From Priestia abyssalis (GTDB taxonomy: Bacteria > Bacillota > Bacilli > Bacillales > Bacillaceae_H), in NCBI RefSeq assembly GCF_002019595.1, contig NZ_KV917369.1:2442417-2506416 (forward strand): 64,000 bases of DNA, in the 5' to 3' direction. Under the pieces are notes generated by a model. The model was given only the letters and a program-made list of their open reading frames with translations, did no database searches and was not told the origin of the DNA. Shown piece by piece: positions 52,671 to 61,403 of this stretch. The translations under genes were made by a program, and so were the position numbers. Within the stretch, counting starts at the first letter, position 1, and every line of letters begins with the position of its first letter.

Positions 52671-53240
52671 ATGCTGCTATCTAATGTGATTCGTTGGCTT
52701 GGGTTGTGTGCTGTATTGGGGGGAATATGCAGGGCCATAATGACCCCGTTAGAGTTAATATGGGGAGTGGACAATACAGTCGCTCTTCTTATCGGTGGAA
52801 TAACAGGGTCTATTTTTATCATTCTTGGCACGGTCGGAATTTATCTTTATCAAGCGGAAAAAACCGGTATACTAGGTTTTGTCGGATTTCTGATGACTTG
52901 TTTAGGGAATGTGATTGTATGTAGTATGGTATCGGTTTCTCTTTTTGTCAACACTGCCTTAATCCAGCCACAACTATTAGAGCAAGACTTACCAGGACCT
53001 ATAGGCTTTATCCGAATGGTTATGATGATCGGTATGAGTCTCGGTTATATTCTATTAGGCTATGTTACACTGCAAGCTAAAATGCTACCAAGTTGGGCCG
53101 GGGGATTGATGATTCTCTTTGTTATCTTACCTTTTATATCATTCTTAGGCGATTATCTTGCAGCAGTCTGGGGCCTTATCTACATTGGACTCGGGTGGTC
53201 GGTTTGGTCCAAACCTAATGTAAGTGAAAGTACGGCTTAA
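52671..53240 (+). CDS. Multi-pass membrane protein
   Basis: A 189-residue protein with about six membrane helices and few charged residues, starting after AGGGGGTG. It has the look of DUF4386-like or small integral membrane proteins, but I cannot name the family. Terminator hairpin follows. Confidence 0.6.
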   Translation: MLLSNVIRWLGLCAVLGGICRAIMTPLELIWGVDNTVALLIGGITGSIFIILGTVGIYLYQAEKTGILGFVGFLMTCLGNVIVCSMVSVSLFVNTALIQPQLLEQDLPGPIGFIRMVMMIGMSLGYILLGYVTLQAKMLPSWAGGLMILFVILPFISFLGDYLAAVWGLIYIGLGWSVWSKPNVSESTA

Positions 53241-53265
53241 AGATATTACTCTATCGGAAAATTTA

Positions 53266-53304
53266 AAAAAAGCTAAAAGTCTATATGACCTTTAGCTTTT
53301 TAAA
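53266..53304. terminator. Terminator hairpin
   Basis: AAAAAGCTAAAAG ... CTTTAGCTTTTT, about 26 bases after the stop of the membrane protein gene. Confidence 0.75.
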
Positions 53305-53382
53305 AGTGCACCTTGGGGTAGGTGTGGGAGTGATTTCTCTATATTACTTTATGCATCATGTCAGGAAAAATTCAAAAAATGG

Positions 53383-53756
53383 TTATAAATACCAATTTTT
53401 ATAAATAAGAACAAATAATGTCCTTACACGATTGTCGGGCTTATTCTCAGTCATTTCAAGCCGCTTTAACGATTCGCTTATCACTTTATAATTCGATTGC
53501 CAATTTGATTGAGCTTTTTGTAGAAATATATCAACAGGCAGGGGCGAATATTGAGCGCTATCATCTATTTCTTCCTTCAAAACAATTCCCTTTTCAACCA
53601 GATTGTTTAATACATCATAAATTCGTGCACGTGGAATCCCGAGTCCTTACTAACCTGGTAGGCCGTAACCACTCCTTGTTTAACGAGAGAAACATACGAT
53701 TTAGCTTCGTATTCATTAAACCCCAGTTTTTTTAGCTATTGCACCAAATTCTCCAC
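53383..53756 (-). pseudogene. TrmB-family regulator, broken
   Basis: From GTG 53756 the minus strand codes MENLVQ, an in-frame TAG, then KKLGFNEYEAKSYVSLVKQG and VVTAYQVSKDSG. There a one-base deletion (TCGGGATTCCACG; GGAATTCCACG expected) shifts the frame; in the next frame it continues IPRARIYDVLNNLVEKGIV then LKEEIDDSAQYSPLP to a stop at 53383. This is the HTH and start of the sensor region of a TrmB regulator, cut short at about 115 of 250 residues. Confidence 0.75.
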
Positions 53757-53869
53757 TTTTCTTCCGCCCCAAATCAACTATCCTTATCATACCAAACTTG
53801 TCATGACTATTTACAATCATAAATATTTTAGACGCCATTTCAGTAGTGACTAAGAAAGAGGTTAATTAG

Positions 53870-54637
53870 ATGTTAGTTGATTTAGATCCGTCGTTATTAA
53901 TTAATTTAATTGTTTTTGGCTTTTTAGCAGCATTTATCGATTCAGTTGTCGGCGGCGGCGGGCTAATTGCATTGCCGGCCTTGCTATTTACAGGTCTGAC
54001 ACCAGCGGCAGCTGTTGCAACCAATAAATTAGCAGGGACAATAGGCTCTTTAACAAGCACCATAATCTTTTATCGTTCAGGCAAGCTTGATCTAACATCT
54101 GTTTATAAGTTGTTTCCACTTGTCTTTGTTGGCTCGATGATTGGTGCTTGGACCGTCCATTTAATGAATCCTGAAGTGTTGAAGCCCTTAATGCTTGTCA
54201 TGCTCGCAGCTGTCGCCATTTATACCATTTTCAAGAAAGATTGGGGCAGTAGTTCAACCTATAAAAAATTATCAATCCGCCATTATATTATTTTTATGAT
54301 TCTAATTTTTGCGATTGGTTTCTATGATGGATTTCTAGGTCCCGGCACAGGTTCATTTTTAATGTTTGCCTTTTTAATGATTGGATTTGATTTCTTAAAG
54401 GCGGCAGGGAATGCGAAGTTTTTAAACTTTGGCAGTAATATTGCTGCACTTCTTATGTTCATGTATTTAGGGCAAATCCATTATGCCTATGGTTTGCCTA
54501 TGGGACTTGCCCAAATCGCTGGTGCCATTTGCGGCTCAAAATTTGCAATTAAACAAGGAAGCAGCTATGTCCGTGTACTGTTCATCGCAGTCACCTTTTT
54601 ATTGCTAGCAAAAAACACATACGATTATCTCCATTAA
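53870..54637 (+). CDS. TSUP (TauE/SafE) family membrane exporter
   Basis: A 255-residue protein with seven to eight membrane helices. The family motif DSVVGGGGLIALPALLFTGLTP stands at about residues 24-45 and a second copy-like FYDGFLGPGTGSFL at about 157. TSUP proteins export sulfite, sulfoacetate or related organic anions. AGAGGTTAATTAG precedes the ATG. A broken TrmB regulator gene lies divergently just upstream, which may once have controlled it. Confidence 0.88.
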   Translation: MLVDLDPSLLINLIVFGFLAAFIDSVVGGGGLIALPALLFTGLTPAAAVATNKLAGTIGSLTSTIIFYRSGKLDLTSVYKLFPLVFVGSMIGAWTVHLMNPEVLKPLMLVMLAAVAIYTIFKKDWGSSSTYKKLSIRHYIIFMILIFAIGFYDGFLGPGTGSFLMFAFLMIGFDFLKAAGNAKFLNFGSNIAALLMFMYLGQIHYAYGLPMGLAQIAGAICGSKFAIKQGSSYVRVLFIAVTFLLLAKNTYDYLH

Positions 54638-55079
54638 AAAATACGAATCATATCTATGTTTTAAAAAAACTGTTCACATTTCTGGGAGCATGGTGAAGAA
54701 GGAAACAGGTAAAATAGCATGCACCAGAGAAAGTACCTCAGTATTTACCGGTTTTATTAAATTACTAATGGCATCATCACATTTGTTTGGCGGATGAAAG
54801 GCACAACAGTCACCAATCGTTGGGCATAACGAAAGGCTGCTTATAGAGCAGAGACAACCTTTATTTCAAAGATTTGCAGACGGACAATACTAAAAGGGAA
54901 GGACTGGTAAGCATGAATGTCTTAACAGCAAATTCAATGGAAGTATTGTTCCAATCGAAGAAACGATTTATATGGATCACGAAGGGCACTCTTGTGAGGA
55001 ACAGGTATATTCCACGTAAGAACCGAACATAAGCGGTGCCATATCTACCCATGTAAGTTTACTTTTAAATAGAAATAAC

Positions 55080-55116
55080 AGGAAAGGCTCATACCACGTC
55101 GGTGTGGGCTTTTCCT
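55080..55116. terminator. Stem-loop
   Basis: AGGAAAGGCTCATACC pairs with GGTGTGGGCTTTTCCT with minor mismatches. Confidence 0.5.
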
Positions 55117-55260
55117 ATGGGACTAAGCGTAGTGCTGCTTCTCCGTTCTGCAATCATATTTTTATAATGCAAATGAAATGCGTCTCTTCCTATAAAATCC
55201 CATACATGAACACTATGTACTTTATATTTTTCATTGTGGGATAAAAATGCTAAAATTCAT

Positions 55261-55310
55261 TTGACTTTTCTGAATATTCACCCTAAAATTAGACTAACTA
55301 CCGGTAGTTA
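55261..55310 (+). promoter_or_regulatory. Promoter and 16-bp palindromic operator of the ureohydrolase gene
   Basis: TTGACT (55261-55266), 17-base spacer, TAAAAT (55284-55289). Immediately after the -10 lies the perfect palindrome TAACTACCGGTAGTTA (55295-55310), right at the expected transcription start. That is a repressor site by position, and its shape suits a TetR-type protein such as the one at 60.1 kb. Confidence 0.7.
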
Positions 55311-55412
55311 ATATAGGTTTGTTCGAAAACATGATGAATACATGATTGATTTATGAAGATAGTGTTCATGGTTCAAACTATTATTACGAATTAAGATTAG
55401 GAGCTGATTGAA

Positions 55413-56357
55413 ATGAAATATCCTCTTTCACCTGATGTAAAGCCTGAATTTTGTACGACAGGTACGTTTATGAGATTGCCTTCTGAACATAGTGATGCAA
55501 AACTGGCCATCTTGGGAATGCCTTTTGATACAGCCGCCTCTTTCCGTGTGGGCGCTAGATTTGCACCACAGGCCATTCGACAAGCATCTATGACCTTGTT
55601 CCCTTATCATCCCATTCATGGAGTATATCCATTTGATGAGACGAATGCGATAGACATTGGTGACATTCCTGTCATTCCTCATAATATTCATCGCAGTTAT
55701 GACTTGATGGAAGAGTCGGTGTTTAAGCTTATGAAAAACGGGATGATCCCCATTGGGCTGGGGGGAGATCATTCTGTAACCTTGGCGAGCTTGCGTGCAG
55801 CCGCAAAGGTATATGGCCCTATAGCCATGATTCATTTCGACTCCCACACAGACACATGGGATACATATTATGACGAGAAGTACTGGCATGGTTCACCTTT
55901 TATTCGTGCGCATGAAGAAGGGCTCTTGCAACCGGAAAAGGTCTTTCAAATTGGGATTCGCGGTACGTTAAATCATCCTGGAGACCTACAGGCAAGCTAT
56001 GATCTAGGTTATAATGTGATTTCGACTCCTGAAGTTCGTCGTCGTGGTTTTAAGGACGTTCTCCAGCAAGTAAGAGAGACGATTGGCAGCACCCCATGCT
56101 TTTTAACCTTTGATATCGATTTTGTGGATCCTTCATGTGCGCCGGGAACCGGTACGCTCGAGGTAGGGGGTTTTAGTAGTCTTGAAACGCTGGAAATGGT
56201 CCGCTCCTTGACAGGATTCAATTATATCGGGTTTGATTTGGTAGAGGTATTGCCTCCATATGATCCTACCCAGATTACTTCACTCTTGGCGGCAACACTA
56301 GTACACGAGTTTGCCAGTCTTGCTGCATTAAAAATTAAAGGGGAAAAAGGCAAATAA
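55413..56357 (+). CDS. Ureohydrolase (agmatinase/arginase family)
   Basis: A 314-residue binuclear manganese enzyme that releases urea from a guanidino compound. Metal motifs are complete: GLGGDHSVTLASLRA (first His), IHFDSHTDTWD (Asp-His-Asp), DIDFVDPSCAPGTGT (Asp-Asp). The start MKYPLSPDVKPEFCTTGTFMRLP is not that of a classical agmatinase SpeB; guanidinobutyrase or a related substrate is possible. The palindromic operator is 100 bases upstream. Grouped with an amino-acid permease and an amidohydrolase. Confidence 0.88.
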   Translation: MKYPLSPDVKPEFCTTGTFMRLPSEHSDAKLAILGMPFDTAASFRVGARFAPQAIRQASMTLFPYHPIHGVYPFDETNAIDIGDIPVIPHNIHRSYDLMEESVFKLMKNGMIPIGLGGDHSVTLASLRAAAKVYGPIAMIHFDSHTDTWDTYYDEKYWHGSPFIRAHEEGLLQPEKVFQIGIRGTLNHPGDLQASYDLGYNVISTPEVRRRGFKDVLQQVRETIGSTPCFLTFDIDFVDPSCAPGTGTLEVGGFSSLETLEMVRSLTGFNYIGFDLVEVLPPYDPTQITSLLAATLVHEFASLAALKIKGEKGK

Positions 56358-56492
56358 TTAAATCTAATATAAAATTATTATGGACAAGGGTATTTAAAAA
56401 ACAGCTTTGTTAAAGGGCTAGTGTAGATTTTATATAGATTGGTTTTCATATATTGACAATACTTAGTAAACGGTAGAGAGGAAATAAAATCA

Positions 56493-56735
56493 ATGATTTT
56501 GGGGATTGTATCAGCTTTAAGGGAGACTATAGATGAATATCGCCAGAGTATGTACGAATTAGCAAAGAAGAAGGGCATTTCTGATCCGCATGTGATAAAA
56601 ATTAGTCAGAAATTAGATAGAAAAATCATCATGTTACAAAAGATCATGTACCATCTTCAACCTTCTTCAACAGCAAAGTCTCTTTATCCTGATGAAAACC
56701 AGATTGAGCATGCAAACATTATTCATAGTAAATAG
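56493..56735 (+). CDS. Spo0E-like sporulation phosphatase
   Basis: An 80-residue two-helix protein with the Spo0E core SQKLDRKI (here ISQKLDRKIIML, about residues 41-52), matching the SxxxD motif with which these proteins dephosphorylate Spo0A. AGAGAGGAAA stands before the ATG. It lies between the ureohydrolase and permease genes, an unusual place, and could couple sporulation to this nutrient route. Confidence 0.83.
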   Translation: MILGIVSALRETIDEYRQSMYELAKKKGISDPHVIKISQKLDRKIIMLQKIMYHLQPSSTAKSLYPDENQIEHANIIHSK

Positions 56736-56839
56736 TTTGACTGTAAAATTAACAGCAAACTTTAACAAGATCCTTAAAAATAAATATTCTATTAAGTGAG
56801 TTTGATGATATTGACTTATAGGGAGGTAGAGTTTTAGCA

Positions 56840-58201
56840 ATGAATGGAACTTCTGAACTTAAACGTTCGCTTACTTTACGGGACGTTATTTTATTCGGTC
56901 TTTCTTTTATGGCGCCCATCACAGTTTTCACCACATACGGCATTGCTATCGACAGTACGCATGGCATGATTCCTACAGCGTATATCATTGCTCTGGCTGT
57001 CATGCTGTTTACCGCTTACAGTTATGGGAAAATGGTTCAAGAATATCCCATAGCTGGATCAGCCTATACTTTTGTGCAAAAAGGAATGAATCCGTATTTA
57101 GGTTTTCTTGTGGGATGGGTTATTTTGCTGGATTACTTGTTTAGTCCGATGATTAGTGCGTTACTTTTTGGAATCTTTGTGAATGCTTATCTGCCAAGTA
57201 TCCCTATCACCGTCTGTATTACCACTTTCATTATAATTGTAACCGCTATCAATATCTTTGGGATTAAAATTGCGGCAAACGTTAATACACTTTTGGTTCT
57301 TTTCCAAATTCTCTTTATCATGGTGTTCTGCATCCTCTGTATCAAGGGGCTTTTGGAAGGAAAGGGAACAGGGGAGCTGCTCGCTTCCACTCCTTTTTTT
57401 AGTCCAAATGTGAAGTTTTCTGATTTATTATCGATTGTCCCGCTCTTGTGTTTTAGCTTCTTAGGATTTGATGCGGTAACTACTTTAGCTGAAGAAACAA
57501 AAGATCCAAAAAACGTACTACCTAAAGCTATTTACGCTATTACATTTATTGGAGGGATACTATTTGTTGCATCTACTTACTTCGCCCAGTCAATCTTTCC
57601 AAACTTTAATGCTTTCCGGGATCCTGAATCGGCTGCAGTAGATATTTTGATGTATGCAGGCGGCAATTTTCTAAATGCGCTTTTTCTTTCTGTAACCGTG
57701 ACAGCATCGATTGCTTCGGCTGTAGCATCTGGTGGAAGTGGAGCAAGGATTTTGTATGCCATGGGACGGGAACATATCCTTCCCAACAAAGTGTGTGGCT
57801 ATATTTCACCCAAATTTCACACGCCCATCTATAATATATTGATTATTGCTTGTATCGCTATGAGCGCTGTGTTTTTGGATTTAACGACAGCGACAGCTTT
57901 TATTAATTTTGGTGCTTTATTTGCTTTTACGTTCGTTAATCTTTCTGTTATTGTTCATTACTTTATCAGGAAAAAACAGCGATCTATAAAAGGGATATTT
58001 CTATATTTGGTGATTCCGTTAATCGGTGCTTCTATCACCGCCCTCTTTTGGATGAAATTGGATATCCGCTCAGTGGTACTTGGAGGCACTTGGTTGATTG
58101 TAGGGTTTATATATCTTTTGTACTCAACCAAAATGTTCAAAAATCGCCCCCCGGAACTATATTTTGAGGAAGGCGAAGGTGAGATGAAAATAGTAAGGTA
58201 A
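56840..58201 (+). CDS. APC family amino acid/polyamine permease
   Basis: A 453-residue transporter with 12 membrane helices. LTLRDVILFGLSFMAPITVF at the N-terminus and GFDAVTTLAEETKDPKNVLPKAI (about residue 213) are the APC consensus. It most resembles putrescine/amino-acid importers such as PuuP. Start after AGGGAGGTAG. The neighbours suggest it imports a guanidino compound or polyamine-like substrate for the ureohydrolase. Confidence 0.88.
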   Translation: MNGTSELKRSLTLRDVILFGLSFMAPITVFTTYGIAIDSTHGMIPTAYIIALAVMLFTAYSYGKMVQEYPIAGSAYTFVQKGMNPYLGFLVGWVILLDYLFSPMISALLFGIFVNAYLPSIPITVCITTFIIIVTAINIFGIKIAANVNTLLVLFQILFIMVFCILCIKGLLEGKGTGELLASTPFFSPNVKFSDLLSIVPLLCFSFLGFDAVTTLAEETKDPKNVLPKAIYAITFIGGILFVASTYFAQSIFPNFNAFRDPESAAVDILMYAGGNFLNALFLSVTVTASIASAVASGGSGARILYAMGREHILPNKVCGYISPKFHTPIYNILIIACIAMSAVFLDLTTATAFINFGALFAFTFVNLSVIVHYFIRKKQRSIKGIFLYLVIPLIGASITALFWMKLDIRSVVLGGTWLIVGFIYLLYSTKMFKNRPPELYFEEGEGEMKIVR

Positions 58202-58267
58202 GTCACTGGTATTAATTCATATTGCAACCCTATTACTTTTGAGATTGATAGAAAGCGAGGACTTTAA

Positions 58268-59902
58268 ATGAATCAACGAAAAAAAGCGGATATTGTTATT
58301 TCAAGTGATGCCATATTTACGGGGCTAACAGATTACCCAGTGCCTGGAGCAATTGCTGTTACCGGTAATAGGATTGAAGCTGTGGGTTCTAAAGAAGACA
58401 TAAAATCATTTATTGGAAATGAAACGAAAGTATATAATTATGGAAATCAATTGATTATACCTGGCTTTCATGATTTTCATGTTCATGCGATGATGGGCGG
58501 TCTTGCTTTGGAAAGTGTTAATCTTTTCGACGCACGATCTGAAAAAGAGGCGGTCGAGATGGTGCGAGAGTATGCCGAGTCAAAGCCGGAGGAGGCATGG
58601 ATTATTGGATTTATGTGGGATTCCAGCTACTGGGAGGATAAAAGGTTGCCGTACCGTTCTTCCTTGGACCGTGTGTTTCCCGACAGACCTGTGTTGTTGT
58701 TTCATGCCGAAGGACATTATACATGGGTAAACAGCAAAGCATTAGAGATTGCAGGAATCAGTCGGGATACTGGCAATCCATCATATGGCACGATTGAAAA
58801 AGATGAGTATGGAGAGCCGACAGGTATTTTGATTGAGGACGCATCTTCATTTATTACCAAGTATGCATATGACCTATCAAAATCTAAAAAGGCTGTACTA
58901 CTAAAAAGCTTCCTTAAAGAAGCGGGACGTCTTGGCGTAACTTCTGTAAACAACCTGTTCGGCACAGAAACTTTGAGTAAATTGGATGATTTCGAGCTGT
59001 TTCAAGAGTTTGAAGAGAATGGGGACCTAACCGTACGGATGCATCTCTTTCCGGCTCTTGATGGCGATGTAGAATCGGCAAAACAGTTGCGAGAGAAGTA
59101 TCAATCTGATAAATTGCGGGTGTCCGGACTAAAACAATTCATTGATGGCGTTATCACCAGCCGTACGGCTTATTTGCTCGAACCATATGCAGATCAGCCG
59201 GGAACTCGGGGGCATGCTGCCTTTTCTCGCGAGACCATCAATGAACGAGTGATTGCAGCGGATAAAGAAGGGTTCAGCATACGTTTTCATGCTATTGGAG
59301 ATGGAGCGATTCGTCTTGCTTTAGATGCCTATGAGGAAGCACAAAAGGCGAATGGTAAACGAGATTCACGCCATTCCATAGAGCATGTAGAAGTGATTCA
59401 TCCTGATGATATTTCTAGATTTTCTTCACTTGGGGTTATTGCTTCTATGCAGCCTAATCATTTTGCCTTATCCGAAAGAGGAGTATACACCGACCGAATC
59501 GGTAAAGAACGGGAAAACTACGTGTTTGCTATAAACACATTAAAAAATAAGGGTGCGAAGTTGGCTTTTGGGACTGACTTCCCTATTGACTCTTTAAATC
59601 CTATGCGTCAGATATACCGTGCGATTACTAGAGTTGACAGCAGCGGAAAAGACGTATGGAATGCCAAAGAACGCATTACATTATGTGAAGCTTTACGTGC
59701 CTATACGTACGGCTCTGCGTTCGGAACATTCAGAGATCATGAATTAGGTACACTTGAAGCGGGAAAACTTGCTGATATCGTTATCTTGGATAGAAATTTT
59801 TTTGATGTTCCTGTACAAGAAATTCTCGAGACAAAAGTGAAACTCACCATAAGTGATGGTAAGGTTGCTTTTACAGAACAAGAAGTACCGTCGTTAAGCT
59901 AG
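58268..59902 (+). CDS. Amidohydrolase family 3 (YtcJ-like)
   Basis: A 544-residue metal-dependent hydrolase. FHDFHVHAM carries the metal HxH, the carboxylated Lys and following His are in the central region (FHAIGDGAIRLAL), SIEHVEVIHPDDI another His, and GTDFPIDSLNPM the catalytic Asp. Family 3 includes YtcJ and related amidases that act on N-substituted formamides or similar compounds. It lies 66 bases after the permease gene and is probably in the same operon. Confidence 0.87.
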   Translation: MNQRKKADIVISSDAIFTGLTDYPVPGAIAVTGNRIEAVGSKEDIKSFIGNETKVYNYGNQLIIPGFHDFHVHAMMGGLALESVNLFDARSEKEAVEMVREYAESKPEEAWIIGFMWDSSYWEDKRLPYRSSLDRVFPDRPVLLFHAEGHYTWVNSKALEIAGISRDTGNPSYGTIEKDEYGEPTGILIEDASSFITKYAYDLSKSKKAVLLKSFLKEAGRLGVTSVNNLFGTETLSKLDDFELFQEFEENGDLTVRMHLFPALDGDVESAKQLREKYQSDKLRVSGLKQFIDGVITSRTAYLLEPYADQPGTRGHAAFSRETINERVIAADKEGFSIRFHAIGDGAIRLALDAYEEAQKANGKRDSRHSIEHVEVIHPDDISRFSSLGVIASMQPNHFALSERGVYTDRIGKERENYVFAINTLKNKGAKLAFGTDFPIDSLNPMRQIYRAITRVDSSGKDVWNAKERITLCEALRAYTYGSAFGTFRDHELGTLEAGKLADIVILDRNFFDVPVQEILETKVKLTISDGKVAFTEQEVPSLS

Positions 59903-59928
59903 TATTCGTATATAACTATTTTGTGAAC

Positions 59929-59978
59929 AGAAAAGTCCCGTTTTGAGCTGCTACATATAAAATGGGGCTTTTTTATTT
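59929..59978 (+). terminator. Terminator of the ureohydrolase-amidohydrolase block
   Basis: AAAAGTCCCGTTTT pairs with AAAATGGGGCTTTT (one G-T pair) and is followed by TTTATTT. Confidence 0.7.
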
Positions 59979-60095
59979 AAGGAGTTTTATGAGGATTTAT
60001 ATGAACTTATAGATATGTAGGTGTAGTGTTTAGACTAAAAAAGGAAATAGGTTTATAATTTTATTAACGAGCGTTACATAGTATGGAGGTTTATC

Positions 60096-60686
60096 ATGAC
60101 AAAAGACAAAATTAAGGCTATCGCTTTATCCCTTTTTGCCAAAAACGGATATGAAGGAACATCCTTAGCGGAAATTGCAAAAGGAGTAGGAATACAAAAA
60201 CCGTCCATATATAACCACTTTAAAAGTAAAGAAGAATTATTTCTGTCTATCTTTGAAACGATTCTATGGGAACATGTGCGGTATATGGAACAACTTATAG
60301 AGGAAATGGAAGGCTTATCGGCTGAAAAAAAGCTTTATCATATGCTATATGCTACTTTTCAGTATTATATAGATAACGAAGAAAAATCGGCTTTTCTAAA
60401 AAGGTCGATGATTTTTCCTCCTGAACCATTGAAAGAACTTATTAGCGATAAATTTCTCTTATCTGAAGAAGCTTTATCTACTATTTTACGCATCATATTC
60501 ATTAAAGGAATTGAAAATGGAGAATTGTGTGATAAGAATATTGAGGACTTAGTCATTTCTTATTACTGTTTGATTGACGGGATATTTATTGAACTATCCT
60601 ACTATGGAAAAGAAAAGATGGAACCGAGAATTCAAAATATATGGGATAACTTTTGGTTTGGTGTAAAAAGTGACGGAGTGTCCTAA
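60096..60686 (+). CDS. TetR/AcrR family regulator
   Basis: A 196-residue protein with an N-terminal TetR HTH: KIKAIALSLFAKNGYEGTSL, then AEIAKGVGIQKPSIYNHFKSKEELF. The C-terminal ligand domain is divergent. ATGGAGG precedes the start. Position after the amidohydrolase gene makes it the likely repressor acting at the TACCGGTA palindrome at 55.3 kb; no exact copy of that palindrome precedes its own gene. Confidence 0.88.
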   Translation: MTKDKIKAIALSLFAKNGYEGTSLAEIAKGVGIQKPSIYNHFKSKEELFLSIFETILWEHVRYMEQLIEEMEGLSAEKKLYHMLYATFQYYIDNEEKSAFLKRSMIFPPEPLKELISDKFLLSEEALSTILRIIFIKGIENGELCDKNIEDLVISYYCLIDGIFIELSYYGKEKMEPRIQNIWDNFWFGVKSDGVS

Positions 60687-61021
60687 AAAAATGGAGACTT
60701 TAATGATTTTGATTAGAAAGCAGTATTTAACGATTAGGTACAAAACGCTTTCTGTCAATCCGATACAAGTCAAAACATTTCTAACTGGCTTGATAACCAG
60801 ACGTTTTATGATTAATCTTAATGAGTAAAGCCCGATTTCTCTTTGACCATAAAGTGAAATTGGGCTTTTTATAACGAGCATTGCTTTCCGGTGTAAATCC
60901 GCATTTTTCTCTAACTATTCCGCCATCATAAAAGAAAAATGTTAAAAAGGAGCAATGACCAGGATGATTACCTTCGTTTACGTATAATAAATTCCCGTTT
61001 CCTCCAAAAAATCAATCGACA
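60687..61021. other. Gene-free stretch
   Basis: Contains one terminator hairpin at 60828-60872 and otherwise nothing that I recognise. A 95-codon minus-strand frame here has no start signal. Confidence 0.5.
60828..60872. terminator. Terminator hairpin
   Basis: AAAGCCCGATTTC pairs with GAAATTGGGCTTT, followed by TTATA. Probably ends tetR. Confidence 0.7.
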
Positions 61022-61171
61022 CTAGCTGCCTTTTACTATGGGCCCCCGCTCTGAAACAACGGCCATATTTGACGTTGCAACAACGCTTTCGATCCACACA
61101 GGAATACCATGAAAGTGTACGGCTATTTCTTGATCGGAAGACAAAATTTCTATAGCCCGCTCTACATTCAT
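61022..61171 (-). CDS. sspH: H-type small acid-soluble spore protein, shortened
   Basis: ATG 61171 behind GAGGTG. A 49-residue protein, MNVERAIEILSSDQEIAVHF then HGIPVWIESVVATSNMAVVS, of the SspH family (MDVxRxKxILxS...VxYxGVPVWIESxD). Normal SspH proteins have about 59 residues and end in VHVxALEE; here the tail is replaced by ERGPIVKGS, so the last part is probably lost. Made in the forespore, of unknown detailed role. Divergent from the MocR gene. Confidence 0.78.
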   Translation of the reverse strand: MNVERAIEILSSDQEIAVHFHGIPVWIESVVATSNMAVVSERGPIVKGS

Positions 61172-61254
61172 ATCAACACCTCAATATTATCTTTTCCAAA
61201 CACAATTATATTATTAGCGTCCCTAATAATGTAAGAATAATCATCTTCTTGTGA

Positions 61255-61287
61255 AGTGGATGGTCAAAAAACACAAAATTGGCTGGT
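61255..61287 (+). promoter_or_regulatory. MocR-type direct repeats before the mocR gene
   Basis: AGTGGATGG (61255-61263) and ATTGGCTGG (61278-61286), starts 23 bases apart, followed by TTATTATAG as -10-like sequence. The same pair with the same 23-base pitch stands at 63061. Confidence 0.65.
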
Positions 61288-61403
61288 AATATTTTTGAGA
61301 TGTTCTTTATTATAGGAGTAAAGATTTTAAAGGTGATTTTGTTAGAGGAGCCTTCTTTAATTATAATAGGCAATAAAGAAACGATGGCAAGGGAGGGAGT
61401 TAA

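Larger units (their letters stand above)
54638..55412. other. Gene-free stretch
   Basis: About 775 bases without a credible gene. A terminator-like hairpin is at 55080-55116, and the promoter and palindromic operator of the ureohydrolase gene are at its end. A short frame at 54914-55032 has no recognisable product. Confidence 0.5.

Noticed and set aside
53418..53735. 105-codon plus-strand frame
   Set aside because: Antisense to the TrmB pseudogene, whose protein similarity is on the minus strand.
45672..53800. Integrated conjugative element or prophage
   Set aside because: Accessory genes are present, but no integrase, relaxase, capsid or att duplication is visible, so only a mosaic can be claimed.
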